From Nitrospirota bacterium (lineage in GTDB: Bacteria > Nitrospirota > Thermodesulfovibrionia > Thermodesulfovibrionales > JdFR-88), in NCBI GenBank assembly GCA_021789215.1, contig JAJYJS010000015.1, positions 1 to 32,957 of the forward strand: a stretch of 32,957 bases of DNA, read 5' to 3'. Within the stretch, counting starts at the first letter, position 1. Each line of letters starts with the position of its first letter. The translations under genes were made by a program, and so were the position numbers. The notes below the pieces were generated by a model. It did not search any database. It worked only from the letters and a program-made list of their open reading frames with translations, and was not told the origin of the DNA. This document shows, in pieces, positions 17,416-25,838 of the stretch.

Positions 17416-17757
17416 ATGCTTAAGGATAAAACGGTTTTTTTTGCTCTTTTTGGACTTTTTTCCGTTTCCGCGTGGGCTTTCCCGGGAAGCCCAGGAGTCT
17501 TATATGCCCAGCAGGGGGCACCGCCCACGATCCTGTACGATAACTGCTGTGACAACACCTACGGTCTTTGCCAGCACGAGATAACCCTTGCGGAGTCGCC
17601 CCATGTGCTGCACCAGTATTTCCTGAAACGGGGCCTCACGGCAAAGATTACCGCCCACATGGGGCGGTTCGTCAAGGCCGATATCTATAAGGCAGACAGC
17701 TACATAGACACTATAATCCTCGACCGGAAGACCGGCAAAATCCGCTCCATTTATTAA
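17416..17757 (+). CDS. small exported hypothetical protein
   Basis: The product is about 113 residues from the ATG at 17416 (an in-frame TTG at 17401 is the alternative). It opens with a signal peptide (KDKTVFFALFGLFSVSAWAF) whose likely cleavage is at AWA or a few residues later near LYA. The mature part has three cysteines in DNCCDNTYGLCQH, then a strand-rich stretch ending DTIILDRKTGKIRSIY. I do not recognise the family; the paired cysteines suggest a disulfide or metal site in the periplasm. The ribosome-binding site is weak. It stands alone between a terminator and a repeat-filled gap. Confidence 0.55.
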   Translation: MLKDKTVFFALFGLFSVSAWAFPGSPGVLYAQQGAPPTILYDNCCDNTYGLCQHEITLAESPHVLHQYFLKRGLTAKITAHMGRFVKADIYKADSYIDTIILDRKTGKIRSIY

Positions 17758-17792
17758 AACCTCTCAAAAATCGTCAATTTTGTTGAAAGTCC

Positions 17793-17818
17793 GTCATACC
17801 GGCGAAAGCCGGAATGAC
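17793..17818. repeat. dispersed palindromic repeat (GTCATnCCGGC family)
   Basis: An 11-bp inverted repeat, GTCATACCGGC (17793-17803) and GCCGGAATGAC (17808-17818), flanks a GAAA loop, with a single A:A mismatch. This matches a type of short palindrome scattered between genes in many bacteria. It lies in the gap between the small exported protein and the sensor kinase. Confidence 0.65.
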
Positions 17819-17874
17819 TGCCAAAGGATTTGTGTTTGGGACACCACACTGGATGCTGAAAAAGCTCATTTTGA

Positions 17875-17932
17875 GTCATTGCGAGGAGCTTAAAGCGCAG
17901 ACTTGCGCAGGCGACTAAGCAATCTCTTCTCC
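17875..17932. repeat. longer dispersed repeat with GTCATTGCGAGG...AAGCAATC ends
   Basis: The ends, GTCATTGCGAGG and AAGCAATC, are the inverted form of the repeat seen at 2618-2645 and 32737-32765. The centre is longer and holds its own dyad (GCGCAGACTTGCGC). It ends about 60 bases before the sensor-kinase start, so it may affect the leader of that message. Confidence 0.6.
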
Positions 17933-17995
17933 CCTTTCAGTTTTTAAGGCCTTTTGTGCTATATTAGCGTGGGGAAAATGGGGGGGAATCCTGCC

Positions 17996-20041
17996 ATGAA
18001 AAAGGATTTTTTCAAACTGCCCGGATGGCTTCTCATCACAATTGCGGCGGTGATTGCCGTCCTTACGGTCGCCGGCATCTTTGTCCTGCATCTCAAAGTC
18101 GAAGACGCCGTACGGGCCGAGTTGTTCCTGGCGCGGCTCAAGGAGCAGGCCAATCTGCTCAATTCGTTCGAATTTAAAATGCTTGGCAAAAGAAGGTTCG
18201 ACCCCGATGAACAGCCGGGGATAAAAGACCCCCGGGAAAACATGGACAAGCTCTTCATCGAGCTTGCCGCCATTGACGGCAGCAGCGGGATACCCCAAGG
18301 CATACAGAAAATCTACAAGGACTACATCGCGGCACTGGAGGAGGAGTTCATGGCTATCCGAAAGGGAAAGCCCCGGCTTGCCGAATCGATAGATGAAAAA
18401 AAGGTCGACCCGATCTTCCGGTCCCTCACGGACGGCTTCAACAGGGCCGAATACTATTACAGCTCCTATTCGGTCAAAACGCATTTCATCGTGGAGACCA
18501 GTTCGCTGCTGCTGCTCATAATCGGCGGCCTCCTCATAGGGGGCACGATGTATAAATATCAGCAGGCAAGGCAGAAGGTGGAGCTGATAAAGACCGAGCG
18601 CGAGATACTTCAGAGCAGCGAGGAGCGTTTCCGCTCGCTTATCGAGAACTCCTCGGACGGCATCTTCCTCATAAACAGGGACGGCTCGGTGAATTACGCG
18701 AGCCCGTCGGCATACAGGATGCTTGGCCTGGCTGGAAAGGCCGCGATAAACCGCCTTGCCGAGGCAATACAGCCGGCAGAGAGGGAAAGGTTCGACGGTT
18801 TCCTTGCCCGCTGCATCGATGAGGGGCTGGCCGCCGGGGAATTCCGCTTCAGGCATCCCGAGGGCAGGCCGGTAATCGCGGAGGTCATCAGTAAAAACAG
18901 GCTCCACGACCCCGCCGTGCAGGCGATCGTGATGAACTGCCGCGACATAAGTGCCCGCAAACTGGCGGAAGCGCAGCAGGCCCGGCTTGCCGCGGCGATA
19001 AGCTCCACGGCAGAGGCCATCCTGGTGGCCGGCGCCGGCGGGCGGATTGAATACGTGAACCCGGCATTCGAGCAGATAACCGGATACACAATGGAAGAGG
19101 CCCTGGGCAAGCCGCTTCATTTCACCAGGGACGGCACAGGCGCGGAAGGCGATTTCAGCGGGCACGTGCGGGAGGTGCTCGCCCATGGGCAGACGTGGAG
19201 CGGCTGTTCGATAAACAAAAGGAAGGACGGCAGCATTTATCATGCCGAGGACACCATCTCACCCGTGAGAGGGCCGGATGGAGAGATAACCAGCCTGGTC
19301 GCCGTTGAGCGGGACATCTCGGAGAGGCTGAGGATTGAGTCCGTGGCCGAGGCGCTGAACACGACCAACAACATAGGCTACATATTTTCCGGCATAAGGC
19401 ACGAGCTGGGCAATCCCGTGAACTCGCTCAAGGTAACGCTCACTGTGCTGGATGCCAGGCTGGGCCAGTGCTCCATTGACGAGGTGAGGACCTACCTGGG
19501 CCGTTCGCTCTCCGAGCTGGCCAGGATTGAATACCTCCTGCGCACCCTGAAAAACTTCAACATGTACGAAAAACTGAGCGTAACGGACTTGAACATGGGT
19601 GAGTTCTTCGAGGGGTTGATTGAACTCGTCCGGGAGGACTTCAAAAACAAGGGGGTCAAAATAACCGTTGCCGTTGCCGGGGGCTGCACCGCAAACGCCG
19701 ACGCGCGGGCGCTCCAGCAGGTGCTCCTGAACGTCCTGGGCAACGCAGCCGACGCCATCGGCGGGGAAAAAACCGCTGGGCAGATAGGCATAGACGTTAC
19801 AAACGCCGCCGGGATGGTCTCAATCGAGGTGGCAGACAACGGGAAGGGGATGACCTGGAAGGAACAACAGGGCCTCTTCAAGCCCTTTTTCACCACGAAA
19901 CCAAACGGCACCGGCCTTGGACTGGTGATTACAAAAAAAATGGTCTCGAAAATGGGCGGGACGATATCAGTCAACAGCAGGCCCTCCGAAGGGACGACAG
20001 TAAGGATATCCCTTCCCGAAGGCAGGCAGCAGCCCGCGTAA
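17996..20041 (+). CDS. membrane sensor histidine kinase with two PAS domains
   Basis: The 681-residue kinase has a transmembrane helix at about residues 8-30, a periplasmic region of roughly 135 residues, and a second helix at about 164-184. PAS domains follow at about 206-330 and 336-455. The phosphorylated histidine is His469 in GIRHELGNPVNSLKV. The ATP-binding domain has the N-box LGNAADA (Asn583), ADNGKGM and a GTGLGLVITKKM lid. Such proteins sense a signal and phosphorylate a response regulator. No response-regulator gene adjoins it, so it is an orphan kinase here. The start is ATG 17996; ATG 17978 in the same frame is possible. The signal sensed cannot be read from the sequence. Confidence 0.88.
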   Translation: MKKDFFKLPGWLLITIAAVIAVLTVAGIFVLHLKVEDAVRAELFLARLKEQANLLNSFEFKMLGKRRFDPDEQPGIKDPRENMDKLFIELAAIDGSSGIPQGIQKIYKDYIAALEEEFMAIRKGKPRLAESIDEKKVDPIFRSLTDGFNRAEYYYSSYSVKTHFIVETSSLLLLIIGGLLIGGTMYKYQQARQKVELIKTEREILQSSEERFRSLIENSSDGIFLINRDGSVNYASPSAYRMLGLAGKAAINRLAEAIQPAERERFDGFLARCIDEGLAAGEFRFRHPEGRPVIAEVISKNRLHDPAVQAIVMNCRDISARKLAEAQQARLAAAISSTAEAILVAGAGGRIEYVNPAFEQITGYTMEEALGKPLHFTRDGTGAEGDFSGHVREVLAHGQTWSGCSINKRKDGSIYHAEDTISPVRGPDGEITSLVAVERDISERLRIESVAEALNTTNNIGYIFSGIRHELGNPVNSLKVTLTVLDARLGQCSIDEVRTYLGRSLSELARIEYLLRTLKNFNMYEKLSVTDLNMGEFFEGLIELVREDFKNKGVKITVAVAGGCTANADARALQQVLLNVLGNAADAIGGEKTAGQIGIDVTNAAGMVSIEVADNGKGMTWKEQQGLFKPFFTTKPNGTGLGLVITKKMVSKMGGTISVNSRPSEGTTVRISLPEGRQQPA

Positions 20042-20062
20042 AAAAACATCCGCAGCCTTGAA

Positions 20063-20101
20063 CCCTCTCCTTTACTGCCTTGTTATGACAGCGGGAGAGG
20101 G
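20063..20101. repeat. intergenic inverted repeat
   Basis: CCCTCTCC (20063-20070) pairs with GGAGAGGG (20094-20101) around a 23-base loop. It resembles the element at 11080-11114 and follows the kinase stop by about 20 bases, so it may end that transcript. There is no clean T-run. Confidence 0.45.
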
Positions 20102-20205
20102 GGATGGGGGGGGCGTTGCCGGAACATGGCCCCGATTGACTTTAAACTCCCCTTGGGGCAAAAATAACAGCCGGGTTTCCGTTTTTATTTCCGCATGGTG
20201 AAGGG

Positions 20206-20991
20206 ATGATCTTCGGGAAGAAAATAATAGTCGTAATGCCCGCTTTTAACAGCGCCAGGACCCTCGACAGGACTTACCGGGAAATCCCCCGCGAATACAT
20301 AGACGATGTCATCCTGGTTGACGACGCAAGCACCGATGAGACAGTCCGGCTCGCCAAAGACCTTAAAATCAAAAGCATAGTGCACCCGGAAAACCGGGGA
20401 TACGGCGCGAACCAGAAGACCTGTTATTTCCAGGCCCTGCGGGAGGCAGCGGACGTCATCATAATGCTCCACCCGGACTACCAGTACACGCCCAGGCTGC
20501 TTGTCGCCATGGCCTCGCTCGTGGCCAACGGACAGTACGATATCGTGATAGGCTCCAGGATACTTTCCGAGGGCGCCCTGAAAGGCGGCATGCCCCTTTA
20601 CAAGTATGCGTCCAACAGGGCGCTCACCCTTTTCCAGAACATATTGCTGAGGAAAAAACTCTCCGAATACCATACGGGCTACAGGGCCTTTTCGCGCCGC
20701 GTGCTGGAGACCCTGCCTCTTGGCGAGGACTCCGACGGCTTCGTATTCGACAATCAGATGCTGGCGCAGGCCGTGTTCTTCGGCTTCTCCATCGGCGAGA
20801 TATCCTGCCCGGCAAGGTACTTCGACGGGGCGTCCTCCATTGACTTCAGGAGGAGCGTCAGATACGGGCTCGGGGTCTTAAGGACGTCCATTCAGTTCAG
20901 GCTCCAGAGGCTTGGGCTTGCGCATTTCGCCATCTTCGACCCCGCAGGCGCAAAACTGCCCCGGGCCATGGAAAATACGCAGGGCAAATAA
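20206..20991 (+). CDS. family 2 glycosyltransferase, polyprenyl-phosphate-sugar synthase-like
   Basis: The 261-residue cytoplasmic enzyme has the GT-A fold: [15 protein letters not shown] at the start, [15 protein letters not shown] as the nucleotide-binding acidic motif, [14 protein letters not shown], and [15 protein letters not shown] in the position of the DxD-type metal motif. The later [16 protein letters not shown] segment is typical of the dolichol-/polyprenyl-phosphate mannose synthase group. No C-terminal membrane helix is present. Such enzymes load a sugar onto a lipid-phosphate carrier for use outside the membrane. The next gene, 1 bp overlapping, encodes a likely user of that donor. 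Confidence 0.8.
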   Translation: MIFGKKIIVVMPAFNSARTLDRTYREIPREYIDDVILVDDASTDETVRLAKDLKIKSIVHPENRGYGANQKTCYFQALREAADVIIMLHPDYQYTPRLLVAMASLVANGQYDIVIGSRILSEGALKGGMPLYKYASNRALTLFQNILLRKKLSEYHTGYRAFSRRVLETLPLGEDSDGFVFDNQMLAQAVFFGFSIGEISCPARYFDGASSIDFRRSVRYGLGVLRTSIQFRLQRLGLAHFAIFDPAGAKLPRAMENTQGK

Positions 20992-22784
20992 TGGGGCCCG
21001 CCTCCGCGAACAGAAAAAAAACCGGCCTCCTGCTCCTTTCCGCTTCACTCGTTATCAGCGCGCTGGCATACGTCCAGACCCTCTCTTACGATTTCGTTTA
21101 CGACGACAAGCCCCTTATCGTCGATAACCCGGTCATAAAGGACGCAAGGAACATCCCGCGGATACTGTTAAGGGAAGACATAATAGACCATGTGCACGCC
21201 GGTTATTACAGGCCGTTGAGCCCGCTGCCGCACATGCTCGACTATTACATCTGGGGGCTCAACCCTTTGGGATTTCATCTGAGCAACATCATATATCACC
21301 TGGCGGCTGTCTCTCTGGTCTTCCTTTTATGCCTGATGATTTCCGGCTCCTCTTACGCCGCATTTGCCGCAAGCCTGTTTTTTGGCATTCACCCTGTCAA
21401 TACGGAACCGGTCGCCTTCATAACGGGCAGGAACAATGTCCTGTGCGGCGTATTCACGCTGGCCTGCCTCGCTGCCTACATGAAATACAGGCAGGGGGGG
21501 AAAAGGCGGCTTTCCCTTTTCCTGCCCGCTTACACGGCGCTTTTTCTCGCGGGGCTTTGCTTCAAGGAGTTTGCCATAATGCTGCCTGTTTTCATAATCG
21601 CTGCTGATGTCATGCAGGGCAGGTCCGTCCGGAAGCGGATTTTCACGTGGGATTACCTGCCTTTTTTTGCCGCAATCGCGATTTACCTTGCAATGAGGAG
21701 CTATGTTCTGAAGGGTGCCGTCGGGACGCCGCTGAAGCTGAACGAGCTGCCGCTGAGGATGCTCTCCATGCCGGAGGTTCTAATTACCTACCTGAGGCTT
21801 TCCTTCATACCCTTATGGCAGAAGGCCCAGTACAACATAGGGCTGAACGCCTCGGCCGGGAAGTGGGCCTATGCCCTGCTGCTTGCGGCGCTGCTCCTGG
21901 CGCTCTTCAGGTACAGGAAAAAACGGGCGGTCTCCCTTGCGGCGCTTTGGTTTTTCCTGTTCCTTGCGCCCGTGATGAACATCGTGCCCGTAAGCGGGAG
22001 CCTGATGGCTGAAAGGTATCTCTATGTCCCGCTGGCGGGAATAGCCGTGTCCATCGGCACGGCCTTCGGCAGGGCCGTGGAAGGAAAGCGCAGAAATCCC
22101 GCCATCGGCCTTTTCGTGTTCTACGCCTGTGCGCTGTTCTTCCTTACCGTCCAAAGGAACCCCGTGTGGCGCAATGACGAGTCGCTCTATACGGACATGA
22201 TAAAGACCGAGCCTTCCGCGTACAAGGGCTGGTACAACCTTGGCAACATGATGTACCGGGAGGGCAGGCTCAAGGAGGCGCAAATGCTCTGGGAAAAGGC
22301 GCTCGCGGTGAAGCCCGGCATGTACGCCGTCCACAACAACCTGGGGGTGCTTTATGAAAAGACCGGCGATTACGCGCTTGCCGAGAAGCACTACAGGATA
22401 ATACTCGCGGTAAAACCCTACCCGGAGGTCTACCAGAACCTGGGCAACGCCCTTTCAGGGGAGAAAAAATTCGCCCAGGCCGAAGACGCGTATAAAAGGG
22501 CCATCGGCATGGACAGGGACAGCCTCCGGGGCTATGTCCTCCTCTCTGATTTTTACAGCAGGACGGGCAGGCCCGCCCTTGCCCTTGGCACGATGGAGCA
22601 GGCGGTAAAGAACATGCCCGCCTCCTGCGACGCTTACAACATCCTTGGCACTGTGGCGGGCAAGATGGGCCGCTATGACGAGGCACGGTCCGCCTTCCTC
22701 AGGGCCATAGCCCTGGACCCCGGCTGCAAGGCCTGCTTTCATAACCTGAACGTCTTGAAAAGATTAAAAAAACCGGGTGCTTAA
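20991..22784 (+). CDS. TMTC-like membrane O-glycosyltransferase with TPR repeats
   Basis: The 597-residue protein has a polytopic membrane half (about 10 helices to residue 385) and a soluble TPR half (about 409-590). The membrane half carries YDFVYDDKPLIVDN near the N-terminus, YYRPLSPLPHMLDYYIWG, HLSNIIYHL and AERYLYVP. These recall the TMTC and protein-O-mannosyltransferase (GT-C) families, with the paired Asp as the likely catalytic site. About five TPR units follow, such as GWYNLGNMMYREGRLKEAQM, and would bind protein partners or acceptors. Its start overlaps the GT2 stop (TAATG). Together the two look like a protein-glycosylation pair; the acceptor is unknown. Confidence 0.75.
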   Translation: MGPASANRKKTGLLLLSASLVISALAYVQTLSYDFVYDDKPLIVDNPVIKDARNIPRILLREDIIDHVHAGYYRPLSPLPHMLDYYIWGLNPLGFHLSNIIYHLAAVSLVFLLCLMISGSSYAAFAASLFFGIHPVNTEPVAFITGRNNVLCGVFTLACLAAYMKYRQGGKRRLSLFLPAYTALFLAGLCFKEFAIMLPVFIIAADVMQGRSVRKRIFTWDYLPFFAAIAIYLAMRSYVLKGAVGTPLKLNELPLRMLSMPEVLITYLRLSFIPLWQKAQYNIGLNASAGKWAYALLLAALLLALFRYRKKRAVSLAALWFFLFLAPVMNIVPVSGSLMAERYLYVPLAGIAVSIGTAFGRAVEGKRRNPAIGLFVFYACALFFLTVQRNPVWRNDESLYTDMIKTEPSAYKGWYNLGNMMYREGRLKEAQMLWEKALAVKPGMYAVHNNLGVLYEKTGDYALAEKHYRIILAVKPYPEVYQNLGNALSGEKKFAQAEDAYKRAIGMDRDSLRGYVLLSDFYSRTGRPALALGTMEQAVKNMPASCDAYNILGTVAGKMGRYDEARSAFLRAIALDPGCKACFHNLNVLKRLKKPGA

Positions 22785-22804
22785 AAAACAAAACCGATAT
22801 AGGT

Positions 22805-22847
22805 TATAATAAGCGTTTTTGACAACATATCCCCGTTCTGTTATTTT
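22805..22847 (+). promoter_or_regulatory. candidate promoters for the T2SS operon
   Basis: Two candidates overlap in the 69-bp gap before gspC. A perfect -10 (TATAAT, 22805-22810) has a weak -35 (TTAAAA) 18 bases upstream. A perfect -35 (TTGACA, 22819-22824) is followed after exactly 17 bases by TATTTT (22842-22847). The second would start the message almost at the gspC ATG and make it leaderless. Confidence 0.45.
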
Positions 22848-22853
22848 AAAGCG

Positions 22854-23702
22854 ATGAGCAAAAAACGTCTTTTCTCCCTTATCAATATCCTGCTGACCTC
22901 AATCCTTGCGATCACTTTCATCTTCACTGCCAGGGACCTCGTCACTTTCAGCGTAAAGAGCGGAAAACCCTATGTTGCCGAGGCTTCAAGGCCGCACCAG
23001 CCGGCCAGGCCCGCCGCGAACATCCTTGAGTATGCACCCGTCGCAAAAGACAATGCGTTCGGGTTCCCCCCGATGGATTTGAAGGTGCTCACATCCGCCA
23101 GCAAGACGGCTGCGCCATCCTCTGTCAACCTCATCGGCACGGTCACCGGAGCGCTGGGGTACGCCGTTGTCATCAGGGATTCGAAGGAAGAGCTTTACCG
23201 CAAGGGGCAGATGATACCCGGCGTGGGCTATCTGAACTCGGTGGGCAAGGACTACGTGAGCATAAAAGGCACAGGCGGCAATGTGAAGCTGCCCCTCAAG
23301 GACCTGAGCGTCGTAAAGGAGGTGTCCGGCGCGCCCGGAAAAGCGCCCGCCCCGGGGGGGAATTTCGTCCGGCAGGCCGGCTCCGGCTCTTACATCGTGA
23401 ACAAGAACGCGGTGTCCGCCGCCATCGACAACCCTTCGAGGATACTCGGGGACGCCAGGATGCTGCCCAATTTCGTGGACGGCAAACAGCAGGGGTTTGT
23501 CATCAGGGAAGTGAAGCCGGGCGGCGTTTTCAACGAGATGGGGCTGAAAAACGGCGACGTGCTCCTCAAGATAAACGACTTCGAGATATCGGGGCCGGAT
23601 GCGGCGCTGAAGGCATTTACGGCATTAAAGGGACTGGACAGCGTAAATCTTGATATAATGAGGGACGGGCAGAAGCTCACTCTTACATATCAGATACGGT
23701 AA
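22854..23702 (+). CDS. gspC: type II secretion system protein GspC with PDZ domain
   Basis: GspC links the inner-membrane platform to the secretin. The 282-residue product has a short cytoplasmic start, one transmembrane helix (about residues 7-27), a Pro/Ala-rich linker, and the homology-region domain (about 88-155: VNLIGTVTGALGYAVVIRDS) that contacts the secretin N0 domain. A C-terminal PDZ domain (about 185-282) includes GFVIREVKPGGVFNEMGLKN. The PDZ domain is associated with substrate selection in some systems. No ribosome-binding site is evident before the ATG. It is the first gene of the T2SS cluster and lies 69 bp after the TPR glycosyltransferase. Confidence 0.9.
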   Translation: MSKKRLFSLINILLTSILAITFIFTARDLVTFSVKSGKPYVAEASRPHQPARPAANILEYAPVAKDNAFGFPPMDLKVLTSASKTAAPSSVNLIGTVTGALGYAVVIRDSKEELYRKGQMIPGVGYLNSVGKDYVSIKGTGGNVKLPLKDLSVVKEVSGAPGKAPAPGGNFVRQAGSGSYIVNKNAVSAAIDNPSRILGDARMLPNFVDGKQQGFVIREVKPGGVFNEMGLKNGDVLLKINDFEISGPDAALKAFTALKGLDSVNLDIMRDGQKLTLTYQIR

Positions 23703-23717
23703 AAGAGGGTAAAAACC

Positions 23718-25826
23718 ATGATAAGACGGACAGCCCTTATAGTCGTGCTGTTGCTGCTGGTGTTCAGGTATGCCTATGCCGCACAGAAGATTACGCTCGA
23801 TTTCGTGGATGTCGAACTGGCCACATTCGCCAAGTTCGTAAGCGACACGACGGGGAAAAACTTCATTTTCGACGACAGGCTGAAGGGCAAGGTCACCATA
23901 ATCACCCCTTCCGGGCTCAACAAGGACCAGACTTTCAGGCTCTTCACCTCCGTGCTTGAGCTGAAGGGGTTCACCCTGGAGCCCGCGGGCGTGAACGCCT
24001 ACAAGATAATCCCGGTTTCCGAGGCCAGGCAGAAGGCCCTGCCGTTCCAGACCACGCATATAAACGACAGCTACATGATAAGGCTGATACCGCTCAAGTA
24101 CATAGCCCCGGACGACGCGGTAAGGTTCCTGAGCCCTGTGGTCTCAAGGGACGGCTACCTCGCGGCGTTCAGCCAGGGCAGCTTCCTGCTTGTCATAGAC
24201 AGCGGCCTCAACATAGAAAAGATAATCCGCATACTGGGCGTCATAGACACCCCGCCCATAGCGCACGAGAGCGAACTGGTCATCCTCAAGTACGCCTCGG
24301 CCGAGGAGGTGGCCCGGATAATAAACGAGGGGCTCCAGAAGCCGTCGCCGGGGAAGGTGGTGCCGCCGAAGGCCATTGCCGAGACGAGGCTCAACGCGAT
24401 AGTCCTGCTCGGAGACAAGGGCGACAAGGATGCCATGAAGAAGCTCATAGCCCTGCTTGACGTCCCGGCCAAGGAGATACAGGGCGGGATTAACGTCTAT
24501 TTCCTCAAATACGCCGACGCCACAGAGCTTGCAAAGACGCTCCAGAGCACGATAACGGGCCAGCAGGCCGCCAAGACCCCCGCCCTGCCCGGCCAGCCGG
24601 CCGCCGCCGGCCAGCCGCAGAAGATCATCATCACGCCGGACAAGGGGACGAATTCGCTGGTCATCATGGCCTCGCAGTCGGACTATCAGAACCTGCGCAC
24701 GATAATAGCCGAGCTGGACAGGCCCAAGAAGCAGGTATTCGTGCAGGCCATGATAGTGGAGGCGTCCATAAACGGGCTCCGCGCGCTGGGCACCCAGTGG
24801 CGGGGCGTCGTCAAGAAAGGGGGCGAGCCCGTGTTGATAGGTGGGGTCGGCACCATAGACTCCTCCGAGGTGCTGAACATAATAAACGGGCTTTCCGGCC
24901 TTTCCGTGGGCGGCCTGGGCAACTTCATGAACATAAACATAACGAACCCGGACGGCACCACAAGCACGTTCAACATTCCCGGATACGCCGCGCTCTTCAA
25001 CCTCAGCGACTTCCGGGACGTCGTAAACGTGCTCAGCTCTCCGCAGGTGTTCACCTCCGACAACCAGGAGGCGGAGATAGTCGTGGGTGAGAACGTGCCC
25101 TTCATCACCCAGCGGGAGACCGCGGGGGCCGCGTCGGTCAGCACGGGGCTGATAGCCTCCTCCATAGAGAGGAAGGACGTGGGCATAAAGCTCAAGATAA
25201 CCCCGCACATAACCGAGGGGGACGCCGTGAGGCTGGACATCTACCAGGAGATATCGGCCCTGGAGCAGCCCGCCGTAAGCGGGACGGATGCCGTGGCGCT
25301 GCTTACGCAGGTCGGCCCCACAACGACGATGCGCTCCACAAAGACCTCCGTCTTCGTCAACAACGGCCAGACTATCGTGATAGGCGGACTTATGAGCGAA
25401 ACGGATGAGAACACAGTGACCAAAGTGCCGGTACTGGGCGACATACCCATACTGGGATATCTTTTCAAGACCAAGTCGGTGAAGAAGCAGAAGACCAACC
25501 TGCTCGTCTTCATCAGCCCGACAATCATCGGCAGCCCGGAAGACATCCAGAAGGTGACCGAGGAGAGGAGCACGATGTTCGGGATGAAGACCGGCCAGTA
25601 CAAGCCCGGCGAGCTTATCGTGAAGTTCAGGCAGGCAGTGACCGCGGAAGAGGCGCAGTCCGTAATTAAGGGGCAGGGCGCATCGGTGCTCAAGAAGATG
25701 ACGGACAATACGTATCTTTTGAAGATAAAGGAAGGACAGGAAGTGAAGGACGCAGCTTCAGAATTCTCAAAAGACCCGAGGGTGGAATTTGCCGAACCGG
25801 ACTATACGGTCCGGACTATACGGTAA
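23718..25826 (+). CDS. gspD: type II secretion secretin GspD fused to an S8-protease propeptide-like tail
   Basis: GspD forms the outer-membrane channel of the T2SS. After a signal peptide ending AYA, the 702-residue protein has N0 (about 24-95, ITLDFVDVELATFAKFVSD), N1 (IPLKYIAPDDAVRFLS), N2 (ELVILKYASAEEVARII) and N3 (INVYFLKYADATELAKTL, with a Pro/Ala/Gln-rich loop). The secretin core carries the VPVLGDIPILGYLF signature. After the core, residues 630-702 form an extra domain: PGELIVKFRQ at its start and KDPRVEFAEPDY near its end. This resembles the fervidolysin-type propeptide of subtilases, including the one at 28666-30951. It replaces the usual pilotin-binding S-domain. The last codons arise from a 14-bp duplication. 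Confidence 0.93.
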   Translation: MIRRTALIVVLLLLVFRYAYAAQKITLDFVDVELATFAKFVSDTTGKNFIFDDRLKGKVTIITPSGLNKDQTFRLFTSVLELKGFTLEPAGVNAYKIIPVSEARQKALPFQTTHINDSYMIRLIPLKYIAPDDAVRFLSPVVSRDGYLAAFSQGSFLLVIDSGLNIEKIIRILGVIDTPPIAHESELVILKYASAEEVARIINEGLQKPSPGKVVPPKAIAETRLNAIVLLGDKGDKDAMKKLIALLDVPAKEIQGGINVYFLKYADATELAKTLQSTITGQQAAKTPALPGQPAAAGQPQKIIITPDKGTNSLVIMASQSDYQNLRTIIAELDRPKKQVFVQAMIVEASINGLRALGTQWRGVVKKGGEPVLIGGVGTIDSSEVLNIINGLSGLSVGGLGNFMNINITNPDGTTSTFNIPGYAALFNLSDFRDVVNVLSSPQVFTSDNQEAEIVVGENVPFITQRETAGAASVSTGLIASSIERKDVGIKLKITPHITEGDAVRLDIYQEISALEQPAVSGTDAVALLTQVGPTTTMRSTKTSVFVNNGQTIVIGGLMSETDENTVTKVPVLGDIPILGYLFKTKSVKKQKTNLLVFISPTIIGSPEDIQKVTEERSTMFGMKTGQYKPGELIVKFRQAVTAEEAQSVIKGQGASVLKKMTDNTYLLKIKEGQEVKDAASEFSKDPRVEFAEPDYTVRTIR
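25797..25824 (+). repeat. exact 14-bp tandem duplication at the gspD 3' end
   Basis: CCGGACTATACGGT occurs twice in a row (25797-25810, 25811-25824). The second copy, followed by AA, creates the TAA stop of gspD. With a single copy the frame would read PDYTVKT and continue into the start of gspE out of frame, so the duplication sets the present C-terminus. Confidence 0.9.
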
Positions 25827-25838
25827 AGACGCAGCAAG

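Noticed and set aside
17915-19243. A 442-codon minus-strand frame opposite the sensor kinase
   Set aside because: Shadow of the kinase gene, which has clear PAS, H-box and ATPase motifs.
24144-25208. A 354-codon minus-strand frame opposite gspD
   Set aside because: Tyr/Leu/Arg-rich shadow of the secretin with no recognisable domain.
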